Assembly: GCF_019649055.1 (NCBI RefSeq)
Contig: NW_026570221.1
Location: forward strand, 2,232,001 to 2,296,000
Reading direction: 5' to 3'
DNA length: 64,000 nucleotides
DNA from: Paramacrobiotus metropolitanus
Lineage: Eukaryota; Tardigrada; Eutardigrada; Parachela; Macrobiotidae
Position 1 is the first letter of the stretch. Each line of letters begins with the position of its first letter. The translations under genes and the position numbers were made by a program. This document shows, piece after piece, positions 10,400 to 23,324 of this stretch. Below the pieces are notes generated by a model. The model was not told the DNA's origin, did not search any database, and saw only the letters and a list, made by a program, of their open reading frames with translations.

Positions 10400-11252
10400 C
10401 GGATCTGAGCCAGTTTGGAAAACATACAGTTACGGTATACGATGACGTTTACTTCTGGAATGACAATGAAGCCGGAAATAGCTTTAAATTGTTTAAAGGA
10501 AGAAATGGTTCCGTGTCTCCGCTAGCTACGCCGCAGTGGTAATTGCGAATTTTCCAGACAAACTAAAAAACAAACCAAAGAGAAGTTATTGCAAAATTCA
10601 CTAAACGTGGTATAGTCCAGATACCTCGATAAAAGTTGAATACGGTTTAAATTAAGAAACTACGCTTTGCATAATGAAACTCTTCAACAAATTCATGTAC
10701 GACCGTTAACTTCCGCTGTACTTAAAATGCTTTTCTTTAGGATTCAACTTGTAGACTGCTTAATCGGATACAAAAAGCACGCATTCTGCAATGGTAGGCC
10801 GCTTAATGAGAACACTCGATTCGTGGAACGTTTTGATGCGACAACAGGAATGTGGGCATTCGTTGCGGAGCTTTCAGACGATCGGCGGGACTTTGCTGCA
10901 GTTGTTTTCAAAGGATATGTATATTTATTAGGCGGTCGCATTGATTCCGGGGATTGCGCCCAGGTTCTGGAATCGTGTGTGCGATTCGATCGCATCAGTC
11001 GAGAATGGAAAAAAGTGTGTGAACTGCTGGAAACCCGGAGCAGATCACTGCGCATTCACGTTTGACGACCTGGTGCACGTGTATGGCGGATGTAGAGCGA
11101 GTAAAGAAGGCTTGGCGCAAACAATGGAAGTGTACGATTGCAAGAGTGATTTGTGGGCAGAGTTTCCAGTGCCAGACATGGACGATATTTACATGGATGA
11201 AACCTTGAATGTTTCCTATGCTATTAAACTTGCGTTGCACTGCAATGAGTGA
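10400..11252 (+). pseudogene. Kelch-repeat relic
   Basis: From about 10740 the plus strand encodes Kelch-type blades. VERFDATTGMWAFVAELSDD runs into RRDFAAVVFKGYVYLLGG, the typical hydrophobic block plus double glycine, followed by VRFDRISREWKKV with the conserved Tyr/Trp spacing. After a frame change near 11035 comes FTFDDLVHVYGG and MEVYDCKSDLWAEF. At least two and a half blades are visible, where working Kelch propellers have about six. A preceding short frame (about 10406-10542) with VYDDVYFWND may be another blade remnant. It lies 300-600 bases downstream of the kinase relic on the same strand, so the two may derive from one kinase-Kelch gene. The frame change and missing blades indicate a pseudogene. 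Confidence 0.6.
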
Positions 11253-13687
11253 AGGTCATGCCAAAAAGCTGTCATCGATTGCGGGTAAAAAAAGAATTTA
11301 GCAAACTGAATTTACTGAACTTTGGTTTGATAGACATGGGTTTATAAAATGCCAAGCGCTATTAATAATTATTCATTCATAATTTTTGGTTGTACGATCG
11401 CGTACGCTTCTTATGTTGCATCTTCTGAATTATCATGAATAGATATTATCAGATGTAAGTACCATTGAGTACAGAAGAACAAATAAATTCATAACAAAGG
11501 CACTTGCTCTATGGTTTCCTGGTCAGGAATTATCTGTACACCCGCGTTTCCTTGTTTTATTTGGACTGATAGCCGCGCTGCGTGAAAACATTTCTTCCTG
11601 TTTGTGGTCAGTGGCGTCACCAACAGCTTTTCCAATCTTCTCGGCCTGGTTTTTACTGCTCCGCCTCCCCCCTGGTTCATAAATTTAGAACGTTGTAGGG
11701 GAAAAGTGATACTGGGGTTGCAACCATCCCGGTTTTGCCGGGTTTGTACTACAACGTTAGCTTCCGAGTATTCCAAAATAATTTTCTTAACGTTCTCTGT
11801 TGTTCTATAGCCGATTAATTTGTTAATTTGTCCAAATATTTTCTGTGTGTTTTACACTTGTATGCGGCGGAAATTAAATATTTATCTAGATTCCAGTCTA
11901 AGCATTCTGGTGAACAGTGTCGGTACATGCCGAAAATGTGGTAAAAATTGATAAAAGCCAGATTGTTGTTCAAGCTCTAATTAGCAGCGCTCAAATCTCT
12001 TACGAAATTCATTGCAGAAAAAACTTCTTTGACCGGATATTGCCATTCGTTGCTTAATACTTTTTCCTGAATTACATGATTGTATTAAGTTACACAGCGC
12101 ATGTGATCTGACATGGGCACTTATACAACAAATGTCTCGCGCATCCCTATCAGTGCACATCCAGATGCGTTGTGTCATGCGTACTCTGATCTTGTATTTT
12201 CACAAGATTTGATGCAACGGGCAACCATACAGGTTACGTAAAGCCTGTTTACCAGACCCAGCAATCTCGTTATAGGCAACTAACAAAACTGCAATAAAGT
12301 TCGTATTCGGAGTTCTAAAAGTACTACGTTTAGTGCGCATCGCGTCGCATTGCAACGAACATTTCGTTGCATTTCGTTGCAACGAACATTATCTGTACAG
12401 TGCTGTTTTCTTCTTGACCTGTTCCCAATTGAGGGTGGGTGCCATGTTAATTCCCATAAATGCATGAGGAATTCGACGGTCGACCTGAATTTTATGGCTA
12501 CCCGGGTTGGTCACCATCAGTAACTCGCCACACATACCCATGGATGGTCTGACCAAGTAAAATGGTTACCATCCAGGGATAGGTGTGGAGAATGGTTGGT
12601 GAGGAAATCACGTTTCAACTCTGGCTGAAACGCCGCGTCATTGTCTGCAAACCGTTGACTGCACAGTGTTAAACTGGTAAGTGATTATTCGTAACTTTTA
12701 ATTAAGCATCATATAAGTATAAGGCTGCAAGTGTATTCTTTTCTCGCTGCGCAGGGGTTTGACCTTTTGATGATTCGACCGTTACACTTTTGGCCTGGCT
12801 TGTATGCGCTATTAAGCAGCTTGTAGTGACTGTTGACCGCTTTAGCGTTTTGAGATAGCAAGTACTTTGTCGCAGGAACAAAAAGGAAGGTCGCACAGGG
12901 GACACCGACAGTGCGTAATTAGCAAGCAACAACTGAACGAAGTGGATGTAACTACAGTACTGGGAGCAATATCCATTTCCTGCAGTTATGACTGCATTTC
13001 CGATCTTGTGGGCCCTAGAAAGTCCATCCTTATGCCCAGATATCGATCCCAAAACCTCTACTTACACAACGGATATCTGCAGCAGCCAGCAGTCAATCTG
13101 GGCGAGGCAGACGCTAACGCATCCGTCATATTGGCATGTAAGCTAATGTTTTTTGATCGGTTTACAACTTTTCATTGTTCTGCGCTTCTGACAGCTTGAC
13201 TGCCTTTTTGATAACCTTTCGATACATTTTGTATGTTATGCCGATAGCTTACTCTGTAATCCCTACTCGGCCGTAGAGTACAGGGGTTATGGCTTGTGGG
13301 TTCGAGTACCTCAATCGGCAAATCTTTGCCGAAGTTCTATGAGAGCTTAACCCAGACCTTCTAAAGGTGTTATTTTCTACGAGATATTTACCGTAGTGTT
13401 ACCATGGTTTCATGTCATTTACGGTAGTGTTGTTTTTTTATGTTGTTATGTCCGTAAACAAATTCCATTGCGGTTGTATTATTGTTCAGCATCACATTTT
13501 AAAGTTATATCTGACCACCGGGAACAACAGCAGGATCGAACACAAAAAGCCAGCGATTGTAGATACAGCCACAAAAACAGAATATTGCTTTGACAAGTAT
13601 TAAAGTGTAATCCAGACAAACGCGCCACCTGTACAGGACACATGCAGTATACCGCGGAAATTAAACAACCCGAGCGCAACCAGCAAC
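11253..13687. other. non-coding stretch downstream of the Lhx gene
   Basis: No supported gene. It contains a short inverted repeat at 12531-12592 (CCACACATACCCATGGATGG and its near complement) and a few short direct repeats of TTGCAACGAACATT near 12350-12390. The distal part must include the 3' untranslated region of the minus-strand LIM-homeodomain gene. Confidence 0.4.
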
Positions 13688-16600
13688 CTAATAGTAGTGT
13701 ACGCCTGCCTTGGCAACGGCCGCCGGCTGATAGCGTCCGAGGTCGCCGGCAGTCATCATGGAGCCAGATCCCGGGGAACCTGGATGATCAGCGTGCATCA
13801 ACGAGTCCGGGCTAAGACTGGGCAGGGTACCCCCTTCCGAGTGGGCGTGCGGACTCTCGTCGCCCGGACACCCGTTAGTCAGGGCGGTCGAACCGCCGCT
13901 CCCGCCGTCCTGCTTCAACAGACTGCGCCGGTATTTGGCGCGCGCATTTTGAAACCACACCTATTGAAAATCAATAAAGAAATATAAATTTTATTCCTGC
14001 AAATCAGTTTTTCCGGCCTTAACATAATACTTCATGTGTTAAATTTTTGTTAACAACCGTATGGTAGGCTATGTACAGTCTATCAAAAGCTAAAACTTAA
14101 TCAGTATAAATGTATTTGTTATTTAACCATATATTTTTCAGATTATTATGTTAGGATTTAAATAAATTACTATTTTATTTTGTGGTAGCTAAATTTAGTA
14201 AGTAAAAAGTTTTTCTATTTTATTTTTGGTAGCTTAAGTTTTATTTACGTATATTTATTATCGTTAGCTTTTCTGCGAAATGTTTTCCGAAAACTATAAA
14301 TAAAAAATGTGACGTACCTGTAAGACGCGTTTCGTGAGACCGGTCTTCTGCGCCAGCTGTTTCAAATCCTTGGCATCGGGATTGTGGTTGATCCCGAAGT
14401 ACTGTTTCATCGTCCGCAACTGCTGGTGCTTGAAAGAGGTACGCATGCGCTTGGTGCGCTGTCCCGTCCCAACGGACTGCGGACCGCCGGTAGTGCTATT
14501 AGGCGAGGAGGAGTCGCGCTGTGCTGAGTGCGAACGCTGCATACCCGGCAGCGCCATCCCGTTGCGCAGATAGCCGAGATTCATAGCCGGCGGACTGCAA
14601 TCGGCGTCGTCCTCACCGCACGGCGGCGACAGTTCCGTGGAACCTGAGGGAATTTTATTTTTTACTTGGAGGATTTTTTCATCGACTAGCGAATATTATA
14701 TATCTTAAAATAAATGTATGCACTGAAGAATTTAATTTATAAAAAATTGTAATGCTGATGACCTTTTAATGTCTACCTGAACTGGCCACGGAAGAGCTGC
14801 GGCGCGGCCGACGCACATCCCGCGTGACGAAAGGCGGCTGCACGTGAGTGGCCACCTGTGGCGGGTGGTCGGCCTCGGTGAGCATGTCGAAATGGGACGC
14901 GGCGCTGCTGCGTCGACGCCGACCGGGAGCGGCGCGGTTGCGAGTGCGCTTCTTCTCCGGCAGATGGTACGCGGTGGAATCGGCGGCCTTGGATTCCGGC
15001 TCACCCAGACTCATGTACGTCGGCTTCGGGGAGTGGATGGCGTCGTGCATGGGAACGGCGCGACTGATGGCCATTTCCCGCAAAACCTGCATGGTTAATA
15101 CTGTATTATCATATTAACATAATACTGTTAAAAGTAATACTGTATGAACAAAAAAAAGTAAAAAACTGAATAAAATTTAAATGACTACTACAGACTATAA
15201 GCGTTTACTCTCTAACACATTTCTAAATAAACTATACCTATTTACATTTACATATCTTCGGCATTGTTGCTCTTTATTGCTATAAAATACAAAAAAAGAA
15301 ACGCAACATCGGCCAACTAAAAAACATGAAAAAAATAAACGAAAAAAATAAATTAAAAATAGGACGAAAAATAAGACAAATGTGCGCAAATATATTAAAA
15401 CGCTTTTTTATTTGTGCACTTAAAGCATTGGTAAACAATAATTGTTATTTGAAACCTTCTGGATGCATGGGTTCTATCTGATTAACTTGATACTTTTATT
15501 AGACGATCAAAATATTACAATAGCAGATTAGATAAGTTACAATTATTATGGAACGGTATGAAAACCTCAAAATAATGTATTACCGCACGTGTTTTCTAAG
15601 CCGATGGTTTACATGCGAGTTCGAGCATAACAATTGTGACATGACATCAGTTTACAGTGTGGTAACTGTTTATCCCTCATGTTATGCAAAATGTCTTCTA
15701 TTTTTGATGCCATCGATCACATCGTACCGCACACGTACCTGCAGATCGAGCGGATCTGCGCGTTGCATGGCGAGATGGGCCGCGTAGTGCTCCAGTGGAG
15801 CATGCGACAGATCGGCGGTGCTGTCGGCGTAATGGATGACCGGCACCGGTTGATGCTGCAACGGTTGCGCGGGATGGACGTGCCCCGGACTGGGATGGTG
15901 GCTGAGATGGTGGTGCAGCCGACACACCACGTGGCCGTCCTCCCGCAGCACAAACTGGTCACCGGTGCGCAGTAACTGCCCGCACACACCGCAGCGGAAG
16001 CAGTCCAAGTGGTACACCCATTTCCCGTCGCGGATCTTCATCACCAGTTCGTTGCTGGAGATCGCGCGCTGGCATATAGTGCAGCACCGGCACTGCGCTT
16101 CCCGGTAGCGCCTGCAACATAGCATTTATTTGTCAGATAAAGCATAAAAAAATTTTAAAATAATTTTAAAGATAATAATTTCAGGGAAGGGTTTTGAAAA
16201 AAAATTTTCAGAAAATAAATTTGTTTTCTTATTAGCTGTCATCGCGTGACCTTTAGTATGTCTCTAACGCAAGTGTTCAAAGTTTTCTTGAATATTAATC
16301 GTGCTAGTCAGTTGGTATTCTGAATCTTAATTTTGTATTTCAAGCAAAAGGAAGTTCAGTTTGTATTCCAAGTAACCTTTAAATGAAGACCGTGTCGAGC
16401 TACAGTAATCTATGAACAGAATTAAACTAAGTACGTTTTGGCAAAAAAATTAATGCATTCTCTGTACAAATGACACCTCGCAAGATGCGCCAAGCGCGAC
16501 TAACGAGAACATAATCGCCCATATTTATTATGAACTGTTGCTCCTTTACACAGACATATTTGCAAAATTCAGTATTATAGTGATATTGCTTATATAAAGT

Positions 16601-18506
16601 AAATGTTCTCCGCTTAGAAAATACATTCCGAACATTATTAGAATTAACTCTGTGTAAGACAACTAGGTAGCACTTAAACAGGGAATTAAAAAAAATATCT
16701 TCCGTTAGTTCCAGTTAGAACTACTCTGTAACGGATTAATTCTCGAAGGTTACTATTATTTAGCAAGACAGAATTTTCCCTGTTTGCCCTCTTGTAAACG
16801 CATTTAGTCACGCTCGCCAGCGGGTGACCCCTTCGATGAATAAAAATATTTCTGCATCCCCGCGGAATGTGACCCAACAATGTTACACCTCGGTTGCACG
16901 AAGCTTTTTCATGAAAATCAATTGAATATGAAATTGTACGCCTCCGCTGTTGTCTTATATTACGCAAGAGCACCGTGCTGCTTTCCTTGTGCGTTGATTA
17001 TACAGGAAAGTAGCCGGGCCCGCGTATCGGGGGGCAGAGGTCATGGAAATAGCGGATGCCGGGATGGTGAGAGCGGCCGCCAGCTGTGCTATTCAGCGGC
17101 AACATCTCCACGGCACCGTTATAGCGTTATCGCCATAAGAAAAAAGCCAGACAGCGCCAGTTGGCCGCATCCATCGATCAGCGCCAACCAGAAGCCATCC
17201 GAATTAATAATCATTATCAATTGACAACGATCTCCCCGCTTTGGCAGATTACCAGACCGAAATAGATTACACCGTCACTCTCTCCCTGTTCCCTGTTCAA
17301 TGCGTGCCAAAAAACCACAACATCGCTCGACGCCGGGGTTTTAATCGTTATACATCCGCTGACGCGCTTTATCGTTCCCGAAATCTAGTTCGTTTTGTGG
17401 GCGATTAGTTTCTCGTTAACTATGTACGCTTCATGCATGTATTAGAAGCTACAAAAAACCACCCTTTTCGTGTTCAAAAAATGTGGTTCAAACAAACTGT
17501 TTTTTGGGTGGAAACATGGTGACGAAACTGGATCCGGGGAACACTCGATAAAAAAGAGGCCACACTTGACATTTTTTCAGTGTTGTTTGAGATATCGAGT
17601 TCCCATTCAGCGCATCACATTGCATCATGGAAAAAATACAGTTCTTAGACGGATTCTGCGACAACTTGTTTGCCCATTACGGCTAAAAATTGACCTACTA
17701 TAGAACTATATTTTGTTTTGAAAGCACATTTTTTTAAGTTTTAAAACACTGATATTTCCTCCCTAAATAATTATCCAGCGCAAATATAATTAAATATAAA
17801 TATAATTAAGGCACACAGTTTTTTCTGCTTTTACATATTACCGGTCTTTATCTTATACTCGTAAAATTACATCTATGGCGTTAAATTCAAGTTTAACGCC
17901 ATAAATGTAATTTTACGAGTATAAGATAAAGACCGAGTTTTTTATAGATTGTTGTTCAAACCAGCTATTTTTATTTAAGCTAACTCTGAGTTTTGTATGA
18001 ACGAATATAATAGGTGGAAAACTGAAGCTGTAAATAGTTACCATTCGATGAATTTTAGCAGTGCACTTTTACTGAATAAAAAAGGTAAAAATCAGATTTT
18101 AAATTTCTTTCTTTTGGAATTAGTAAATGGTTTTGGTTATTGATTTCTAGAAATCATAAAAATACTCGTAACAAAATCATGGTAGATTTTAAAAGTGGAA
18201 AAGGAACTGGTACGAGTATTTTTTAATTGTTCACCGTAAATAATCATCCCGGCACAACAGCTGTCCATCCTTATAAAAACACACCGTCCGCTGTTCCGCA
18301 CCGCCATTCTCCCCGTCATGCTCCTCCCGCCCGGCATCCAGATTCACCCCGCACAACGCACACTTCAGACACTGACAATGCCAGACCTGTGTCGGCTGCG
18401 CTGGACCATCCCTCTGCGGGGCCGTTGCCGCGGCGGCCGTACTCAAAAAATACCGGTCCAAAATGGCCCCACTGCAGCCCGCACAGAACGCCGGTCCCAC
18501 GTGCAT
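13688..18506 (-). CDS. Lhx2/9: LIM-homeodomain transcription factor, Lhx2/9 (apterous) class
   Basis: Five exons on the minus strand: 18506-18235, 16111-15739, 15086-14777, 14643-14318 and 13960-13688. All junctions are GT-AG, phases match, and the total is 517 residues. LIM domain 1 (about residues 8-90) shows CAGC, WHCQCLKC, ALC and LLCRDD. LIM domain 2 (about 97-155) shows CCTIC, YHLDCFRC and GVC. The homeodomain (about 381-441) reads TKRMRTSFKHQQLRTMK through GLTKRVLQ, then VWFQNARAKYRR, which is characteristic of the Lhx2/9 class. The last intron splits it between residues about 46 and 47. LIM1 carries an unusual Ala/Pro/Gln-rich insertion of roughly 13 residues after DRYFL. The linker is His/Pro-rich then basic. 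Known roles of the class are nervous-system, appendage and eye patterning with LDB cofactors. The ATG at 18506 is the first in this exon and lies downstream of a TATA box; a further upstream exon cannot be excluded. Confidence 0.9.
16940..17390. promoter_or_regulatory. GC-rich island in Lhx intron 1, candidate enhancer
   Basis: A GC-richer block in the AT-rich 2.1 kb intron between the two LIM exons. It contains an E-box (CAGCTG near 17081) and a dense homeodomain-type cluster (AATTAATAATCATTATCAAT near 17200-17220). Its frames are not coding-like. The regulatory role is inferred from composition and location only. Confidence 0.3.
17842..17935. repeat. near-perfect inverted repeat, 44-base arms, 6-base loop
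   Basis: Arm CGGTCTTTATCTTATACTCG and onward is repeated inversely after a TTCAAG-type loop, with about one mismatch over 44 bases. It lies inside the first intron of the Lhx gene, so the transcript would carry a long stable stem. Confidence 0.9.
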
Positions 18507-18651
18507 TTCCTCCTCAACACATAACGCTTTACAAAAATTAACCGCGATGGTGTACAATTAATTGCTAGCGACAACTAATCAAATCCGCTAATGTAAACAC
18601 TATAACAGCGGGCTTTATCAAACGCGGCTGGTGCCGGTGCGTGTCCGCACG

Positions 18652-18658
18652 TTTTATA
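18652..18658 (-). promoter_or_regulatory. TATA box candidate of the Lhx2/9 gene
   Basis: TATAAAA on the minus strand, about 150 bases upstream of the chosen ATG at 18506. It supports the view that the LIM1 exon is the first exon. Confidence 0.4.
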
Positions 18659-18699
18659 AATGTAATCTAATCAAAAGCAGCGTTTCTAAACGGTTTATA

Positions 18700-18960
18700 A
18701 TCAATCAGGCCAACGAAAGTGTACCGAAGCACATATAGGCAGTTGCAGGTGCAGGAAGGAATTGTGGAAGCGCGCTCCGCGGGTTGTCCCAACTTTTTCT
18801 CCGTTGGATCGTGCATTGGCTGCAAAGCGGGGCGGGAGCGGCGAGCGGCAGGATGCCGGCCAATCAGCGGCGCTGCTTGCGCTTCTCTGGTCTGCAGTGG
18901 ATATTTTTGGTGCGGCGTCGATACACAGCCGCGGTAAACTGAAACCCGGTTATCCGATTT
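18700..18960 (-). promoter_or_regulatory. promoter-proximal GC-rich island of the Lhx gene
   Basis: Contains a GGGGCGGG Sp1-type box (about 18829-18837) and a CCAAT motif (18860-18864) just upstream of the TATA candidate, in a block clearly GC-richer than its flanks. Confidence 0.4.
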
Positions 18961-19519
18961 CAGTTGCAACACTTCTCTGATGACAATCATTACAGTTTAT
19001 CGTTTCATGAGCGCTTAACGCGCTATCTCTCAAGAATCAACAGAAAAGCTATTTATTTATGGAATTAAAGATAAATACATGCTAAATAATTTATTAGATA
19101 AAAAATTAATCAAAACAAATAAAAAGTATGAAACAAAAAATTGTTTAAAAATATAATAAATATTATTTGCAATTTTAAATAAATAAAAACTTTATAATTT
19201 ATGTTTAATAAATCATTAAAAAAATGCACATTTATAAAACGCTGCTAAAGCTATTAGCCATTTCACCATATTTTGCGGAGAAATTTATATATTTGCTTTC
19301 CACGTGTATCGCACATTTAAACGGCAATATCACGTTTATTTCTTTTCGAATTAAATTGATACAGTAACCATTGTGCTTAAACTGTTAAAAGGCGAGTGAT
19401 TTGTTCCGGTCAGCTGTTGTCCCGCATTACAATACACATCCGCTGGACACTTACTTTTAAAATAAAATTTCGAAAATAGGTAGAGCAGGCATCGATTGTC
19501 ATTGAGTAAATATTGGGTA

Positions 19520-19830
19520 AATGCTGCCAGTTCGCTGGAGAGTTAGTAAACTTTACTTTCCAATGGTCAACACGACGGGGCTGAACAGCGACACAGCCCG
19601 CGTGACAAAAGCCGGGACAAATGCCGCATCGATCGGTAGAGAGTGTGAAGAGCAGGTAAAAGAGGATCCGTGGCTGTGCAGCCACCTGTGCCTTCCCAGG
19701 AGTCCTGTGTGCTTTTGTCCTAGAAAGTCTGTCTTGCTGTTGAATAATCCCGCTTTCATGCTACAGTAGCAGCATCCATTCAGCGCCACTCACTTGACAA
19801 ATCCGGCTACAGTGCTAAGCAGCACAAGTA
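19520..19830. promoter_or_regulatory. GC-richer island between Lhx and the microexon gene
   Basis: A compact block of balanced composition in otherwise very AT-rich intergenic DNA. Short frames on both strands lack domains. It is a candidate conserved non-coding element, by composition only. Confidence 0.2.
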
Positions 19831-20439
19831 CGCTCTTCATTAACTCTACACCGTATGTTGCACTCCGAACAATCCAGGTTAAAAATAAATTCCCGTTAGA
19901 ATTTCATCTGTTTAACAGCACAGACGTTCGCATTTAGCGATATATATTTATTTTGTGTGACCTTTACTTCAGCCGGCATCACGTCGAAAAACTACATAAG
20001 AAAACATTAAAAAATAAAATTTAGAAAGTAACAAAATATATTTTATTCAGTAATAAGTAATGCTAATTCTTCTCTTGAAAAAAAAGCTTTTCTTTAGCTT
20101 TTAGTTGTCGATAAGTTGAATCTTACATTTTTCAAAGAAACTTTTCGGTAAACTAAAGGAGATCTTTAATTAAATTTTCACGTCAATGCAAAGATTTCTC
20201 TATTACAGTATAATTTAATTCTGAGAATAAAATTAATGTTACCTCTTCTTTCAAAAATGCCAGTTATTTATTTAATCTGTATTTTAAAGCATAATTTACG
20301 GCTTTCCAAGTTACTATAGAATTTGGTGGGCATGTGTGTACGACCAGGTTTTGAAGATTAAGTGCTAACGATTGTTGATAAAGCGCTAATAATTTTAACA
20401 AGCAAATCCATACAGGAAACAGATATGTCAATATTATTA

Positions 20440-20720
20440 CCAACAATTTGTCAGTGTGTTATCACACGGCCGTTGAATGGGCGGCGTGTGATAATGAAAC
20501 GCTAAGTTGTTTATAAGCCGCGCCGGTTTATCCGCAATGGAAACCAGGAGACCGGCAGCCGGTGTTTGCTTACATAAGCACCGCCACCGGCGTCCCCCGT
20601 TGCGCCGTGCACTATGCGGCACCCATCCACATCGCACCCGGCATCCCGCGGTGTATTGTGCAGCAGCGGCCAAGGTGCGCTATAATCTGCATAACATTAA
20701 CAGTGTGTGAAAAAGGATTG
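20440..20720. promoter_or_regulatory. GC-richer island with paired GATA-type dyad
   Basis: TTATCACACG at 20459-20468 and its exact complement CGTGTGATAA at 20485-20494 form two inverted GATA-like sites 16 bases apart. They sit at the edge of a GC-rich block upstream of the Lhx gene. This suggests a cis-regulatory element, by inference. Confidence 0.3.
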
Positions 20721-21449
20721 TTGTTCCACGGAGATTACGAGGATGTTCATTCAAACTCTAACCCAAAGTTGTTCGCCCTGGACAAACACCATTCTCCTTG
20801 CCACCGTTCAACGTATTCAAATTGCAGAAGGTGCTGGTCAAAACAGAAAAGTTATTAAAATTGTTTTTGATTGAAGGAATAATTATTAAGTTATTGCTGA
20901 TAATTGTTAACCATTTCGAGTATTTTGCTTTATATATTTTTAAAACATTAAATTATTTGCTAGGCGATATATACTTAAATTACAACTACTGATTTGACTA
21001 AATTTTCTAGAAAATAAAACTTAGCTTCCGCTAGTTTTGTGAATATCCTCCATTGTTGTTAATCGATGTAAGCATAAAATCAGGTTTTAGAGGGGTGAGC
21101 AAAAAAATGAATTTTAAACTTCTTTTAGGATAAAATTCCAGGAAATAAATTTGATTTCTCCTGACAACCTTAAAAAGTTCCGCTGTTATTGGTCGACATA
21201 AAATATGAAGTAAACCTTTTAGAATGAAATTATACTAATTGATTTAAAATTTGTTTCACACATTTTCTAGAAAATAATGTGATTTTTGTTAAGGAGTCTG
21301 ATTAAACTGCGCTGGTTTTCGTCGATATAAAAAATTGAATTTTCTGCTAGGCTACAAGAACAATTTACATTTTAATTTTATTTTTGGAAAATCCTACATA
21401 AAGTTAATCTAAATTTGCGCTAACGAAAATTAAGATTTATGGTGATGAG

Positions 21450-21990
21450 CGCGCTGCGGGGTGGTTTGCATAAAACGTGAATGACTGCAATCGATGGGCA
21501 TTCTCAGCCGTCAGGCGAGATGCCAAATAAAGATGCGCCAGAGCCAGAAGCCGGAGCTGGGACGGATAAAAAATTCCTGGCCAGCATCCATCCATCAGCG
21601 TCAGCCGGTGACTGCGGATCGCAGAGGCTGGGAAAGCGGGTATTAAGGGCTTTAACAGTGATTATCATCAACATCAATACAGCTGACAAGTGCAATGTAA
21701 ATAGACGCAGGCAGCGCGGTCTGGCCAGTGTCGTCTGCTGTGGATGACAGCGCATCTAGCGATTAATGGTATCAGTTGTACGTACAGCATCGCGGATGCA
21801 GAGAAGAGCGCGATCGGGTATCGGCTGCGGCGTCGTGTTACCGCGGCTGTATAACTGACACTTGTCACACCACTGACGTGCTAACTGGACCGCGACCAAA
21901 TAGCTGTGCACCAGCGAGACACAAAGAATGGTGTCCTTTAAGGACAATCACGACGGCTGCGCTGGATACACACTGTGCGCTCTTCTCCAT
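21450..21990. promoter_or_regulatory. GC-richer island, candidate regulatory block
   Basis: Balanced-composition block with several TGACAG/CAGCTG-type motifs (for example CAGCTGACAAGTG near 21680). An 83-codon minus-strand frame starting at an ATG at 21755 has a weak hydrophobic segment but no recognisable family, so I favour regulatory DNA over a gene. Confidence 0.22.
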
Positions 21991-22499
21991 CAAAATGATA
22001 CTTCAGAATGTTGTTATCTTATTGTAACCATACACTTTCGAAATCTATTGAGGATAAAATTATTAAAGAATTTTGCAAAATGTATTTTTGTCTCATACGT
22101 GTTTGTATATCATTTTGTGTACCACGGTAATTTCTAGTCAGTTTAAATCAAATTTCTACCGATAGATTTTTTTTTAAAAAGCGGATCTATGAAAGTGTCG
22201 TGATATTAAAATACATGCAATTTTGTCTTATTAAGTAAAATGCTTCAGTAAATTAATTTTTGAATGGGCAATAGTTATAAATAATTATAAATAAATAATG
22301 GAAAAAGCAACTTATTTATTTGATTTATTTAAAAAGTTCGTAGAATAAAAAAAAAGGGTTTTAGTTTTTACTCCACGTTTTATGCTTTATAAAACGCATA
22401 GAAATTTTCTGCAGCATTTTTTAGCAAATTCTTTTAATTTTCTTTTAAGTCGAAATATTTTTGTAAAACTGCCGCTGGTTTTTCTAGTTCACACGCGTG

Positions 22500-22960
22500 T
22501 GATATCCGTGCTTATTTTAAACATCCAGGTGTGCACGTATTATTAGGGAAATTAACGCTCGGTTGCATAAACACACCACAACCAGACTCGATTCCCTGTA
22601 ACTTTATCCGCGGGCATATTCGTATACACACTGTAAGAACAAAGTGCGTAATAGTGCAGAAACAGAAAGCGGAGCTCTGTGTGTCGCGGTAGAGCACAGC
22701 TGGACAGCGGATGCGCCGGAGGGTGCCATCCCGCTTCCATGCTCTCCTTCTCGGCACATATCCGGCCACAGCCATCCCTAATGAGCGTTATGCGGTACTC
22801 TGCACGCCTGCGCCACGATTTAATGAGATTAATCAGCTTCGTTTGGGGGATACGCGGCGTTTCCGGTGCGGATGGATCCGGTGTGCGCGGGATCGATGCT
22901 TTAAGCCGGTAATCTGGGTAAATTGCCGATTGAGCAAACATATGATGGGCGCCTAATTGG
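22500..22960. promoter_or_regulatory. GC-richer island, candidate regulatory block
   Basis: Fourth compositionally distinct island of the intergenic region. It has a Runt-like ACCACAACC motif near 22575. Frames in it start at non-ATG codons or lack domains. Confidence 0.2.
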
Positions 22961-23324
22961 GACCAGTGGGCATTCAACGGTTTTAGCTGGGTCAGTTGCA
23001 GATATTACAGAGAAAATGCCGGTTGAATTAATGTGGTCAGGCAGAAAAATAAAGTGGACCGAAATTTCTAGAGCGCGCTTGGATTTTTTGCTGTACTAAT
23101 GCTGATTAATTGAGGACTACTTAATAGGTCACGAGGATACACAAGCAGTGAAATTATTCACCCGGCAAAATCGTCATTACAACGCGGAATCTGTTGAAGA
23201 GCAGCAGTTCGCACATACCGGTATACAGTACATTTTTCTTAATGAAGAAAACCTCCGTTTAATATTTTTCAAAATTGTTACGAGTACTCGCGTATAATTT
23301 GACCGTCAAGAGATTAGCTTATAA

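Noticed and set aside
13270-13330. tRNA-like B-box (GGGTTCGAGTACC) with a weak A-box upstream
   Set aside because: The B-box departs from consensus, no acceptor stem or cloverleaf can be formed, and no SINE tail was seen. It could at most be a very decayed tRNA-derived SINE.
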